Assembly (NCBI GenBank): GCA_025362395.1
Contig: JANYGK010000110.1
Location: 25,649-89,648 of the forward strand
Source: Bacteroidota bacterium
GTDB lineage: Bacteria; Bacteroidota; Bacteroidia; B-17B0; Aurantibacillaceae
Length of the DNA: 64,000 nt
Direction of reading: 5' to 3'
How positions within the stretch are numbered: the first letter of the stretch is position 1; the number at the start of each line of letters is the position of its first letter. The translations under genes were made by a program, and so were the position numbers. The notes under the pieces are model-generated. The model made no database searches. It saw only the letters and a program-made list of their open reading frames with translations, and had not been told where the DNA came from. Below, in pieces: positions 1-8,925 of this stretch.

Positions 1-1067
1 AATTCATAAGCATAAGCAATTGATTTTATTTGTTTATTTTTACTATTAAAAGTTTTACCTGCAATTAAAAGTCCATCGCTGTTATATTCATTTTTGAAAG
101 TGGACGCTACTTTGTTTTTATAATACATAATTGTTTCAATAATATTATTTTTAGCGTCGAACTTACTTTCTGAACGATACGTTTCTTTCCCCTTATTAAA
201 AAATATATATTTTAAGGGTACGCCTGTTTCGGTGTTATAAAAAACATAATATGTAGGCTGATCCTTTTTAAGATCAAAATATTTATAAGCAATGAGCTTG
301 TTGTTTTTATTAAAATACTGAACCACTTTTGTTGACCGGTTCTTTATGTTTTCAATAATTATTTTTAATCTATTTCCTAAACTGTCCGTATCATACTTCA
401 CACATGTGTACACGCTGTCTTTACTTATTTTCCTGTTAACACCTATAGGGTTACAATCAAATACTGTTTTTCTGTAAACTTTATTTTTATTGTTATAATA
501 AGTGATTTTCTTTAACTGTTTATCCGGTTCATATTCGTAAACCTCTTTTGTTTTTAAATTAGGAACCGTATGCTTATAGCTTAAGCCTTCGTGAAGTAAA
601 ATCAGTGAACTGTCATACACATAAATATCCTTATACTTTAAGATCATATCCTTATCAAATAAGATATAAGAAGTAATTTTATCGCAGGCATTGTAATCAA
701 AACCTGAAGTTTTAAATACACTATTATTTTTAAAGTAACTCACTTTCTTTTTGAGTTTCTTTCCCGGAGTCATATACTCTATGAGAAATCCCTTACTTTT
801 AGTACTATTCTTCTTTTTCTCCTCAAGATAAGTGACCAATCTTCCCTCGGTATCATAATTATATATATATCTTTTAGACCTTCCGTGTTCAGCAACAACA
901 AGTTCTTTATAGTTGAAATTATATTGAAATATATTTTGAGCGTTTGCTTCATCATAATACACAATCCAATTCGGATTAATTTGCCCACTAAAAAATTGGG
1001 CGCTATTATTTTTAAATAAAAAAAGCTGTAAAGCAAGCAATACTAATTTGGTGTAATATTTTATCAT
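1..1067 (-). CDS. Secreted YD-repeat-like protein, 3' end beyond the window edge
   Basis: Reading the minus strand from the ATG at 1067 gives an uninterrupted frame of 355 codons that is still open at base 1, so the C-terminus is missing. The first 23 or so residues are a hydrophobic signal peptide ending near NNSAQ. The rest is a degenerate repeat of 20-30 residues of the form Y-x-Y-(x)n-G/D-x-L-x-x-Y, for example YNYDTEGRLVTYLEE and NEYNSDGLLIAGKTFN. This resembles the YD/RHS-type or MORN-like surface repeats common in Bacteroidota. It is read divergently from the nucleotidyltransferase at 1226. It is probably exported to the cell surface or periplasm; no enzymatic domain is visible and the missing C-terminus could hold one. 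Confidence in the gene is high, in its function low. Confidence 0.8.
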   Translation of the reverse strand, partial: MIKYYTKLVLLALQLFLFKNNSAQFFSGQINPNWIVYYDEANAQNIFQYNFNYKELVVAEHGRSKRYIYNYDTEGRLVTYLEEKKKNSTKSKGFLIEYMTPGKKLKKKVSYFKNNSVFKTSGFDYNACDKITSYILFDKDMILKYKDIYVYDSSLILLHEGLSYKHTVPNLKTKEVYEYEPDKQLKKITYYNNKNKVYRKTVFDCNPIGVNRKISKDSVYTCVKYDTDSLGNRLKIIIENIKNRSTKVVQYFNKNNKLIAYKYFDLKKDQPTYYVFYNTETGVPLKYIFFNKGKETYRSESKFDAKNNIIETIMYYKNKVASTFKNEYNSDGLLIAGKTFNSKNKQIKSIAYAYE

Positions 1068-1185
1068 AAAAAATTGTTTTGATACTATAATACGCAAATG
1101 TTAAAAAGTAACAAATAAGGTAAAATGTGAGCAATAGCGTATTTACAAGCCCCATAAATTTGGTATAATCTCCGCTTTTTAATAT

Positions 1186-1193
1186 TATATTTG
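1186..1193 (+). promoter_or_regulatory. Putative Bacteroidota -7 promoter box
   Basis: TATATTTG matches the Bacteroidota -7 consensus TAnnTTTG and lies 32 nt before the nucleotidyltransferase start. A second match, TAAATTTG, lies at 1155-1162, and its TTTG (1159-1162) could also act as a -33 element at a rather long 23-bp spacing. Motif match only. Confidence 0.35.
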
Positions 1194-1225
1194 TTTCTAT
1201 TTTATTATAGAATACAACGCAATTT

Positions 1226-2236
1226 ATGAAGATAATTATACCAATGGCGGGCAAAGGAAAGCGCATGAGGCCTCATACCTTAACTGTTCCTAAACCTTTA
1301 ATTAACATTGCAGGAAAACCAATAGTACAAAGGCTTGTAGAAGATATTACAAAAGTATGCGGCGAAAAAGTGGAAGAAATAGCTTTTATTATAGGTCCTG
1401 ATTTTGGGAAGGAAGTAGAAGAAAACCTGATTAAAATAGCTAATGAACAGGGCGCTAAGGGCATTATTTTTTACCAGGAAAAAGCGCTTGGAACTGCTCA
1501 TGCTATTATGTGCGCTAAAGATTCTATCAGCGGCAAAACTGTGGTGGCTTTCGCGGATACTTTATTTAAGGCCGATTTTATAATGGACACCAATCAGGAA
1601 GGTGTAATATGGGTTCAGGGAATTGAAGACCCGAGCCAGTTTGGCGTAGTAAAATTAAATGATGCCGGTGTGATTACTGATTTTGTAGAGAAACCTGCAA
1701 CCTTTGTAAGCAACCTTGCCATAATAGGGATTTACTATTTTAAAGACGGTGATAATCTAAAAAAAGAATTACAGTATTTATTGGATAATAACATTACAGA
1801 AAAAGGAGAATTTCAATTGACCAATGCTTTAGAAAATATGAGGCAAAAGGGCATTGCTTTTACTCCCGGTAAAGTAACCGAGTGGTTGGACTGTGGAAAT
1901 AAAGACGCAACCGTTTATACAAACCAACGGGTATTGGAATTTGACAAAGGAAAAGCAAGCCTGAAAGGAAAAAATATTGTAACAGAAAACAGCCTTATCA
2001 TTGAGCCCTGTTTTATCGGCGATAACGTGGTTATTAAAAATTCGATTGTTGGCCCTCATGCTTCTATTGGCGCAGGGTGTAACATTAAAGATGTGATTTT
2101 AAAAAACAGTGTGATACAAGCTAACACAAAATTGAACTGCATAAATATTTCCAATAGTATGATTGGTGAAGGAGCGGATGTTAAAGGAAAAGCATTGGAT
2201 ATTAGCATGAGTGACTATACAGCCATCTCTATTTAA
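1226..2236 (+). CDS. Sugar-phosphate nucleotidyltransferase with left-handed beta-helix tail
   Basis: A GT-A type NTP-transferase that makes NDP-sugars from sugar 1-phosphates and NTP in the cytoplasm. The N-terminus has the nucleotide-binding signature G-x-G-x-R at residues 9-13 followed by RPHT and VPKP (K23). A metal-binding Asp lies in the AFADTLF segment near residue 110. From about residue 255 the chain shows the hexapeptide-type periodicity of a left-handed beta-helix (GDNVVIKNSIVGPHASIG). The length of 336 residues fits RmlA/GlmU-like bacterial enzymes. It is the first gene of a plus-strand run with the TPR, DUF4292 and EnvC-like genes, suggesting an envelope-polysaccharide role. Whether the substrate is glucose-, mannose- or N-acetylglucosamine-1-phosphate cannot be read from the sequence. 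Confidence 0.88.
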   Translation: MKIIIPMAGKGKRMRPHTLTVPKPLINIAGKPIVQRLVEDITKVCGEKVEEIAFIIGPDFGKEVEENLIKIANEQGAKGIIFYQEKALGTAHAIMCAKDSISGKTVVAFADTLFKADFIMDTNQEGVIWVQGIEDPSQFGVVKLNDAGVITDFVEKPATFVSNLAIIGIYYFKDGDNLKKELQYLLDNNITEKGEFQLTNALENMRQKGIAFTPGKVTEWLDCGNKDATVYTNQRVLEFDKGKASLKGKNIVTENSLIIEPCFIGDNVVIKNSIVGPHASIGAGCNIKDVILKNSVIQANTKLNCINISNSMIGEGADVKGKALDISMSDYTAISI

Positions 2237-2265
2237 TTTTTTGGACGGCTTGTAAAACAACAAAA

Positions 2266-4017
2266 TTGAAACAAAATAAGTATATAATTTTTAATTTATT
2301 CCTGTGCTTAACGGTACTTGGCTTTTCCTGCAAATCATCGAAACAGGGCAGTAAAACGGCTTCAACCGATCCCAAAAAAGATAAAGGATTATCCACGGAA
2401 GCCCAAACAAAATTTGCTTACGACTTTATAAATGGTTGTAAAGAGCGTATGAAGGGAAATGTTGAGATCGCTGAAAATTTATTTAAAGAATGCCTAAAGA
2501 TAAATCCTTCTTCCGCACCAACCAAATACGAACTGGGAAATATTTACCGTTTTAGCGCGCAGTATGATCTTGCTCTTAAATACGGTAAGGAATGCGCTGC
2601 TGCCGATCAAAAAAATGAATGGTACCAGCTTTTATATTTGGAATGCCTGCACAGCAAACGTCTTTATGCACAGGCGGCCGATGTGTACAGCCGCTTAATT
2701 AAAAATTTTCCGGAAAGACCTGATTTTTATGAAGGCCTTGCAGCCGAATATATGTATGGCGGCTTGTATGAAAAATCGTATAAAGCCTATGATGAGCTGG
2801 AAAAAAAATTCGGGCCGAGTGAAACATTCAGTTTAAATAAAATTAAATTACTCAAACAAATAAAAAAAACAAAAGAAGCAGAGGACGAATTAAAAAAACT
2901 GATCTCCTTTAATCCTTCTGAACCCCGTTATTATACCTACCTGGCAGAGTTTTACCAGGAAAACCGTCAAAACGATAAAGCCCTTGAAACTTATAAAAAA
3001 GCTTTAAAAGTTGATTCATTAAACCCGATGGTTCATTTGGCATTGGCAGATTATTATAAATCATTAAACGACAAAGAAAATTTTTTCAGGGAAATGAAAA
3101 TTGCTTTCGAAAATCCGGATTTGGAAGTAGATACTAAATATAAAATTTTGGGTTCTTACTATGAACTGTCAGAAAAAAACGAAGAATTTAAAAACCGGGC
3201 TTACGAACTTACCGCCATCATGCTAAAAGTTCATCCTATGTCTGCCGAATCACATAGCATTTACGCCGAGTTTTTATACAGGGATAAAAAACAAAAAGAG
3301 GCGCGTGATGAATATGCAGTAGCGGTGAAATATGATAAGAGCCGGTTCGAATCATGGAACCGGTTAATGTATCTTGATTCAGAAATTGGAGATTACAAAT
3401 CTTTGGAAACCCACAGTAGCGAGGCCATTGAACTATTTCCAAACCAGGTATCGTCTTATTTTTTTAACGGCTATTCAAACATACAGATCAAAAATTACGA
3501 AAAAGCAGTTGAATCGTTAAGAGACGGCGTTGAGTTTGTATATTCCAATAATCCTTTATTAATCGATTTTTATTCCAATTTAGGAACTGCTTATAATTAT
3601 TTAAAAGAATATGATAAATCAGACAAAGCATTTGATGATGCTTTAAAAGTGGACCCGGATAATACCGGTATCTTAAATAATTACGCTTATTTTTTATCTC
3701 TTCGGAAAAAAAACCTTGATAAAGCTGAAAAATATTCACGACGAAGTAATGAATTATCGCCTAACAATCCTGTATTTATGGACACCTATGGTTGGATACT
3801 TTACCGACAGGAAAAATACATACAGGCCGAAGAATGGCTTGCCGGCGCTGTAAAATCTGCCGGAAAAAGAACGGCTATTTTAGAACATTACGGAGATGTT
3901 TTATATAAGCTTGGCAGAAAAGAAGAAGCTTTAAATTATTGGAAACAAACGAAAGAAGCAGGACAGGGCTCAGAATTTTTAGATAGAAAGATCAGCGACA
4001 AAAAATTATATGAATAG
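2266..4017 (+). CDS. TPR-repeat lipoprotein
   Basis: A 583-residue protein with a lipoprotein signal peptide (LGFSC, lipidated Cys22) followed by a Lys/Ser-rich linker. From about residue 50 to the end it is a run of tetratricopeptide repeats, for instance a segment with the pattern ALKVDPDNTGILNNYAYFL. TPR arrays are protein-binding scaffolds; the lipid anchor would place it in the outer or inner membrane facing the periplasm. The start is TTG at 2266, 29 nt after the previous stop; no in-frame ATG precedes the signal peptide, so TTG is needed to keep it. In Bacteroidota, a TPR lipoprotein, a DUF4292 lipoprotein and an M23-like protein are commonly neighbours, as here. The partner is unknown. 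Confidence 0.85.
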   Translation: MKQNKYIIFNLFLCLTVLGFSCKSSKQGSKTASTDPKKDKGLSTEAQTKFAYDFINGCKERMKGNVEIAENLFKECLKINPSSAPTKYELGNIYRFSAQYDLALKYGKECAAADQKNEWYQLLYLECLHSKRLYAQAADVYSRLIKNFPERPDFYEGLAAEYMYGGLYEKSYKAYDELEKKFGPSETFSLNKIKLLKQIKKTKEAEDELKKLISFNPSEPRYYTYLAEFYQENRQNDKALETYKKALKVDSLNPMVHLALADYYKSLNDKENFFREMKIAFENPDLEVDTKYKILGSYYELSEKNEEFKNRAYELTAIMLKVHPMSAESHSIYAEFLYRDKKQKEARDEYAVAVKYDKSRFESWNRLMYLDSEIGDYKSLETHSSEAIELFPNQVSSYFFNGYSNIQIKNYEKAVESLRDGVEFVYSNNPLLIDFYSNLGTAYNYLKEYDKSDKAFDDALKVDPDNTGILNNYAYFLSLRKKNLDKAEKYSRRSNELSPNNPVFMDTYGWILYRQEKYIQAEEWLAGAVKSAGKRTAILEHYGDVLYKLGRKEEALNYWKQTKEAGQGSEFLDRKISDKKLYE

Positions 4018-4043
4018 TTTGTTGAAGCAACCAACCATTACTA

Positions 4044-4934
4044 ATGAACATAAAAAAACAATACATCCTTATTTCTCTCAGTATTTTTTTATTAGCACTA
4101 ATTGTTATTTCGTGTAAAACAAAAAAACATACACAGCAAAATGCAACACCAACTCAAACCGAAGACACCATACAAGGGAAGTGCAGGTTAATGTTTAAAA
4201 CTTCTAAAACATTAACAAAAAACTTAAAACAAAAAGAATTGGTATATAAATGGATCAATGCTAAAGCCGATGTGCAAACGCTTATTGACGGCGAGGATCA
4301 GAATTTGGACATTCGTGTAAGAGGAAGAAAAGACAGTGCGATTTGGATACAGATACAAGCTATAGGGTTAATAGATGTTGCCAAATTGCTGATTACGCGT
4401 GATACTGTAAAAATGGTGGTGTATATTAAAAAACAATATTTTGTCGGTGACTTTAATTATATAAATCAACTGCTTAACGCGGATCTGGATTTTGACCTTT
4501 TACAGGCGGCATTATTCGGAAACAGTGCCGATTTTGATGATGATGACTCTAAATTAAAACCAACCGCCGACAGAGCTAATTGCCGTTATTTACTGAGTAC
4601 TGAGCGCAAACGCAAGCTTAAGCGTATTACTTCCGGCCAGGATTCGTTAAAGCGCTCTTTACAAACAATGACACTTGACCCGGAAACATACAAAATCATT
4701 AATAATGATTTTACGGATGTTACCACCAACCGGAAATTCAGCGCTACATATTCAAAATTTACAGCCATTGATTCTGTTTTTGCACCGCACCATGTTGATA
4801 TTGATATTAGCGCGGAGAAGAAAATTAACCTTAAAATTAACTATGTTCGCATAGAAATTAATCAGCCGCAAAAAATGCCGTTGAACATACCGAAAAATTA
4901 TGACCGACTTCCAATTAAAAAAGAAAAAAAATAA
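4044..4934 (+). CDS. DUF4292 family lipoprotein
   Basis: A 296-residue protein with a lipobox (IVISC, Cys24) and a polar Lys/Thr/Gln linker, then a globular domain of the DUF4292 type found throughout Bacteroidota. DUF4292 resembles LolA/LolB-like or outer-membrane lipoprotein carrier folds, but no biochemical function is established. The C-terminal third, up to INQPQKMPLNIPKNYDRLPIK, is typical in shape for the family. The gene starts 26 nt after the TPR gene. Its last 35 nt overlap the start of the EnvC-like gene, pointing to translational coupling. The family assignment rests on sequence shape plus the diagnostic neighbourhood. Confidence 0.75.
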   Translation: MNIKKQYILISLSIFLLALIVISCKTKKHTQQNATPTQTEDTIQGKCRLMFKTSKTLTKNLKQKELVYKWINAKADVQTLIDGEDQNLDIRVRGRKDSAIWIQIQAIGLIDVAKLLITRDTVKMVVYIKKQYFVGDFNYINQLLNADLDFDLLQAALFGNSADFDDDDSKLKPTADRANCRYLLSTERKRKLKRITSGQDSLKRSLQTMTLDPETYKIINNDFTDVTTNRKFSATYSKFTAIDSVFAPHHVDIDISAEKKINLKINYVRIEINQPQKMPLNIPKNYDRLPIKKEKK

Positions 4935-6249
4935 TCTTATTTATTTAGGGCTATGTTTCTTTTTTATGGGTTTAAACGCTTCAACGTTTACGGCACAAAC
5001 TAAAACTGTATCACAAAAAGATCTTCAAGGCAAAAAAAACAAACTGAATGATGACATCAAACAGCTTAATAATCAACTAAGCCAGACCAAGGCAAATAAA
5101 AAATCTCAGATCAATACAATCGTTGTGATCAATACTAAAATAAAGGTCCGAGAAGAGCTTATCAGCACTATAAACAGCGAGCTTGCAAGGATCAATACAA
5201 GTATTAAAAAAAATACCGGTGAGGTAAATTCACTTAAGCAAAATTTAGAAAAGCTGAAAGGCGAATACGCCAAGATGATCTACTTTGCGCAGCGGAACCG
5301 GGATTCTTATACTAAACTTATGTTTTTATTTGCTTCCGGCGATTTTAACCAAGCATACATCCGGCTTAAATATTTTCAGCAGTATACAGCGTTTCGTAAA
5401 AAACAAGCCAAAGAAATTGTGTCTACACAGCTCGTATTGGTTGATAAGTTAAAAGAGTTGGAAGGGCAGCGTCATGAAAAAAATGTATTGTTAGGAAATG
5501 AAAAAGACGAGAAAACACAATTAGACGGTGAAAAGCAACAACAGGAAATAGTATTAAGTGAATTACAACAACAGGAAAAAGAATTAAAAGAAGAGCTTGA
5601 AAAGAAAAAAAGTGATGCCGAAAATTTACAGATCGCCATTAAAAAATTAATTGAAGCGGAGATAAAACGGAAGGTAGAGGAATCGGCCAAAATAGCTGCT
5701 GAAAAGGCCGCCAAAGCGGAAAAAGCAGAGAAAAATAAACTTAACAAAACAAAAACCAATAAAACAAAAACTGATACCAAAGTGTCCGATACAAAACCTA
5801 CCGCGCCTGAGCTTACAGAAGAAGCGGAGGCCGTTGGAGCAGATTTCGCAAGCAGTCGGGGCAAGCTTCCGTGGCCTGTTACAAAGGGTGTAATATGTCA
5901 GCCTTATGGCGAATATGAGCATCCCGCCATTAAAGGTTTTATGATGAATAACCAAGGCATTGATATTTGCGCCAATAAAGGCATGCAGGCCAGATCTATA
6001 TTTGCGGGTGAAATAACCAGTATTGCTTTTTCGCCGACAGGCGGTAAACTAATTATCATACGCCATGGCGAATACCTGACGGTTTATGGTAACCTTGGTG
6101 AAGTATTCGTAAAACAAGGTGATAAAGTGGGCATTAAGCAAAATATTGGTATTATACTGGACGATGAAGGAAAAACAAGTATGAATTTCCAGATCTGGAA
6201 AGGCATGAAAACAATGGATCCCGGGGGATGGTTGTTTAACGCAAGGTAA
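4900..6249 (+). CDS. EnvC-like murein hydrolase activator (degenerate LytM/M23)
   Basis: A 449-residue exported protein. A basic N-terminus and hydrophobic stretch form a signal peptide ending near FTAQ. Residues about 38-270 are heptad-rich coiled coil. A Lys/Ala/Thr linker follows, and a LytM fold occupies the last 110 residues. The zinc ligands of active M23 peptidases are missing: the first motif HxxxD reads NNQGID and the last HxH reads NFQ. This matches EnvC-type proteins, which activate periplasmic amidases rather than cut peptidoglycan themselves. The ATG at 4900 lies inside the DUF4292 gene; a later Met would shorten the signal peptide. It probably acts in daughter-cell separation together with the dcw products encoded at 38-55 kb. 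Confidence 0.87.
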   Translation: MTDFQLKKKKNNLIYLGLCFFFMGLNASTFTAQTKTVSQKDLQGKKNKLNDDIKQLNNQLSQTKANKKSQINTIVVINTKIKVREELISTINSELARINTSIKKNTGEVNSLKQNLEKLKGEYAKMIYFAQRNRDSYTKLMFLFASGDFNQAYIRLKYFQQYTAFRKKQAKEIVSTQLVLVDKLKELEGQRHEKNVLLGNEKDEKTQLDGEKQQQEIVLSELQQQEKELKEELEKKKSDAENLQIAIKKLIEAEIKRKVEESAKIAAEKAAKAEKAEKNKLNKTKTNKTKTDTKVSDTKPTAPELTEEAEAVGADFASSRGKLPWPVTKGVICQPYGEYEHPAIKGFMMNNQGIDICANKGMQARSIFAGEITSIAFSPTGGKLIIIRHGEYLTVYGNLGEVFVKQGDKVGIKQNIGIILDDEGKTSMNFQIWKGMKTMDPGGWLFNAR

Positions 6250-6255
6250 TTTTAA

Positions 6256-6747
6256 TTAATTCACCAATCCGGTTTCCTGATCGTTTCGAAAAGCACGCTT
6301 ATCAATTTCTTTACCGGCCTCATCATAATAAATCCAAATACTGTCACGCATATCCTGCTTAAACCAACCCTTGTAATGCGCTTTTCCGTTAGGATAATAT
6401 ACAATTGATTCGCCATTACGTTTTCCTTTATCGTAATAACAATCGCTCCACTTAATGCCGTTATCATAAAACGCCATCCATTGTCCGTGGCGTTTACCAA
6501 ACCTGAAAAATCCGGTAAATTTAATAATCCCATTAGGGTATTTATCCACATAGTCGCCTGTATAATCCGCGTCAGGCGGTGTAATGGCGTATTGCGTATT
6601 TGGATTAACAGTTTCCGGTTTAGCTGTTGCCGCATTTACCGAATCTTCTTTTAAACGCTGCTCATTCTCTGTTTGGTTACTCTTACAGTCAGTCATTAAT
6701 AAACTGATAACTACTAAAGAAATACCGGTGTAAATTATTTTGATCAT
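6256..6747 (-). CDS. MORN/YwqK-type repeat lipoprotein
   Basis: A 163-residue protein with a signal peptide ending at a Cys21 lipobox-like site (LMTDC). A linker is followed by four or so MORN-type repeats such as YPNGIIKFTGFFRFGKRHG and YPNGKAHYKGWFKQDMRD. The family is often labelled 'toxin-antitoxin system YwqK family antitoxin' in Bacteroidota, but nothing here supports a toxin-antitoxin role: no partner is present. It is more likely a periplasmic or surface binding module. Its stop lies 6 bp from the convergent EnvC-like stop, and its start is 6 bp after the stop-side end of the minus-strand prenyl synthase, so the two may be cotranscribed. Confidence 0.75.
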   Translation of the reverse strand: MIKIIYTGISLVVISLLMTDCKSNQTENEQRLKEDSVNAATAKPETVNPNTQYAITPPDADYTGDYVDKYPNGIIKFTGFFRFGKRHGQWMAFYDNGIKWSDCYYDKGKRNGESIVYYPNGKAHYKGWFKQDMRDSIWIYYDEAGKEIDKRAFRNDQETGLVN

Positions 6748-6753
6748 AATACT

Positions 6754-7728
6754 TTATTTTTTTCTTTCAATAGAATAATTTACAAGCTGTATTAAGCTTT
6801 GTTTGGAAGGACTTTCGGCAACACCGCTAAGTATTGATAAGGCTTTTTCTTTATATTGATGCATCACGCCTTCCGCGTATTTAATACCGCCCTTTTCATA
6901 TACAAAGCTTATTACTTCTGCCACTTTTTTAGGATCGTTATTATGATTTTTAACGATGTTAATGATCTTACGTTTTTCTAACCACGTACAATTATTCAAC
7001 GCGTAAATCAACGGTAAGGTCATCTTTTTTTCTTTAATATCAATGCCTGTAGGCTTGCCGATACTTGTATCATCGCCAAAATCAAACAGATCATCTTTTA
7101 TTTGGAATGCGATGCCTGTATTGATCCCAAAGTCTTTAAACTGACTAATAAGAGCATCGTCTTTGCTAACCGATGCTACACCTGCCGCGCAACATGCCGC
7201 AATTAAAGTAGCCGTTTTTTTAGTAATAATCTCAAAATATACTGCTTCAGAAATATCGAGCTTACGTGCTCTTTCTATTTGTAATAATTCACCTTCGCTC
7301 ATTTCGCGAACCGCATTATTCGCAATTTTCAATAAATGAAAATCGTCATTATCCAAGGCAAGTGAAAGACCATTGGTTAATAAAAAATCTCCTACTAAAA
7401 CAGAAATTTTATTTTTCCATAAAGCATTTACACTAAAAAAACCACGTCGCTCATTACTGTCATCCACGACATCATCATGTACCAAAGAAGCTGTATGTAA
7501 TAATTCAATTAATGAAGCAGCCCTGTAAGTGCTTTCGTTAAACTCGCCGGCACATTTAGCGCTTAAAAAAACAAACATGGGGCGAATTTGCTTGCCTTTA
7601 CGCTTTACAATGTAAGTGGTAATCTTATCTAATAACGGCACATTACTTTTCATAGATTGTTTGAATTTAATTTCAAACTCATCCATGTGCTTGCTAATAG
7701 GCGCCTTTATTTGATCAACAATATCCAC
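6754..7728 (-). CDS. ispB: Long-chain polyprenyl diphosphate synthase
   Basis: A trans-prenyltransferase that extends FPP/GPP with IPP to make the long side chain of the respiratory quinone (menaquinone in most Bacteroidota). Both aspartate-rich motifs are present: the first (DDVVD, residues 85-89, with the following ERRG) and the second (DDLFD, residues 212-216). The GKQIRP motif (residues 45-50) binds diphosphate. The length of 324 residues is typical. The symbol ispB follows the bacterial octaprenyl enzyme; the actual chain length cannot be predicted here. It lies between rlmN (64 bp upstream) and the MORN lipoprotein on the same strand. Confidence 0.9.
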   Translation of the reverse strand: MDIVDQIKAPISKHMDEFEIKFKQSMKSNVPLLDKITTYIVKRKGKQIRPMFVFLSAKCAGEFNESTYRAASLIELLHTASLVHDDVVDDSNERRGFFSVNALWKNKISVLVGDFLLTNGLSLALDNDDFHLLKIANNAVREMSEGELLQIERARKLDISEAVYFEIITKKTATLIAACCAAGVASVSKDDALISQFKDFGINTGIAFQIKDDLFDFGDDTSIGKPTGIDIKEKKMTLPLIYALNNCTWLEKRKIINIVKNHNNDPKKVAEVISFVYEKGGIKYAEGVMHQYKEKALSILSGVAESPSKQSLIQLVNYSIERKK

Positions 7729-7792
7729 TAAAAAAGTATCGTAAATATAGGATTAAATGAAGAAGTAAAAAAGCTTTAATTGTGCGGGTTTG

Positions 7793-8854
7793 TTACTTAA
7801 AAACAGGCTGAGCGGTTTTATTTTTATTAACGAGTTGGCCGCAAGCCGCGTCTATATCTTTACCCCTGCTCTTGCGTACATTTACAATAATACCTTTACT
7901 TTCCAGGTGCTTTACAAATGCTTCTAAACGCTCAGGCGTAGTTTGTTTAAATTCGCCGTCATCAATAGGATTGTATTCTATAATATTTACTTTGGCAGTG
8001 GTTTTTTTGCAAAAATCAGCCAGCTCTCTTGCATCTTGTATCCCATCGTTAAAGTCTTTAAACACAATGTACTCAAAGGTGACACGCGATCCCGTTTTTT
8101 CGTAAAAATAATTCAGTGCTTCTTCTAAATTATGTAATGTATTAGTTTCATTAATGGGCATGATGTGATTTCTTTTTTCATCATTAGCCGCATGCAATGA
8201 TAAGGCTAAATTAAATTTTACTTTATCATCGCCCAATTTCATGATCATTTTAGCAATGCCCGCTGTACTAACCGTAATGCGGCTCGGACTCATATTTAAG
8301 CCGTCAGGTGCTATGATCCTGTCAACAGAGCGAAGTGTTTCAGCATAATTCAACAAGGGCTCGCCCATGCCCATATAAACAATATTGGTAAGCGCCTGGT
8401 TATATTTTGTTTCCGCTAAATTTTTTACCAAGGCCACCTGGTCATATATTTCATCGGCATTTAAATTACGTAAGCGCTTTAATTTACCGGTAGCACAAAA
8501 CTTACAGGTTAAGCTGCAGCCCACCTGCGATGAGATGCAGGCCGTCATGCGCGTTTTAGTGGGGATCAATACGCTTTCCACAACGTTACCGTCTGATAGT
8601 TTCATGGCGCATTTAATGGTTCGGTCGCTGCTTATTTGTATGTCACTAACGGCAACAGCGTTGATCACAAAGGTTTCTTTTAACCAGTCCCTTAAAGGTT
8701 TTGAAAGGTTTGACATATCATCAAAATTATGCGCGGTTTTTTTCCAAAGCCATTCATAAATTTGTTTCGCACGAAACTTTGCTTCACCTTTCTCTTTTAG
8801 GATATCTGTGAGTTCCGCTTCGCTTAAGGCGCGGATGTCTTTTTTAAGGTGCAT
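7793..8854 (-). CDS. rlmN: 23S rRNA A2503 / tRNA A37 C2-methyltransferase RlmN
   Basis: A radical-SAM enzyme that methylates C2 of A2503 in 23S rRNA and A37 in some tRNAs. The radical-SAM cluster motif CxxxCxxC is at Cys113, Cys117 and Cys120 (CSLTCKFC). The glycine-rich GMGEPLLN SAM-binding motif follows, and the C-terminal catalytic Cys sits in AACGQL. The N-terminal helical RNA-binding region (residues 1-100) and total length of 353 fit RlmN. The ATG at 8854 gives the expected N-terminus. The gene is divergent from the amidohydrolase, with a 71-bp gap that must hold both promoters. Confidence 0.95.
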   Translation of the reverse strand: MHLKKDIRALSEAELTDILKEKGEAKFRAKQIYEWLWKKTAHNFDDMSNLSKPLRDWLKETFVINAVAVSDIQISSDRTIKCAMKLSDGNVVESVLIPTKTRMTACISSQVGCSLTCKFCATGKLKRLRNLNADEIYDQVALVKNLAETKYNQALTNIVYMGMGEPLLNYAETLRSVDRIIAPDGLNMSPSRITVSTAGIAKMIMKLGDDKVKFNLALSLHAANDEKRNHIMPINETNTLHNLEEALNYFYEKTGSRVTFEYIVFKDFNDGIQDARELADFCKKTTAKVNIIEYNPIDDGEFKQTTPERLEAFVKHLESKGIIVNVRKSRGKDIDAACGQLVNKNKTAQPVFK

Positions 8855-8925
8855 GTCCGCAAAGTTATCTATAAATACGCAGTTTGATTTCCGGTTTATC
8901 TAAATAATAGTTATTAAATTTGAAA

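Noticed and set aside
5472..5864. 130-codon minus-strand frame opposite the EnvC-like gene, rich in Ser, Phe and Ala
   Set aside because: It is the antisense shadow of a Lys/Glu/Ala coiled coil, which gives a Ser/Phe-rich translation by codon complementarity.
6256..6747. Toxin-antitoxin system based on the YwqK-like label
   Set aside because: No toxin gene is adjacent, and the protein has an export signal, which does not fit a cytoplasmic antitoxin.
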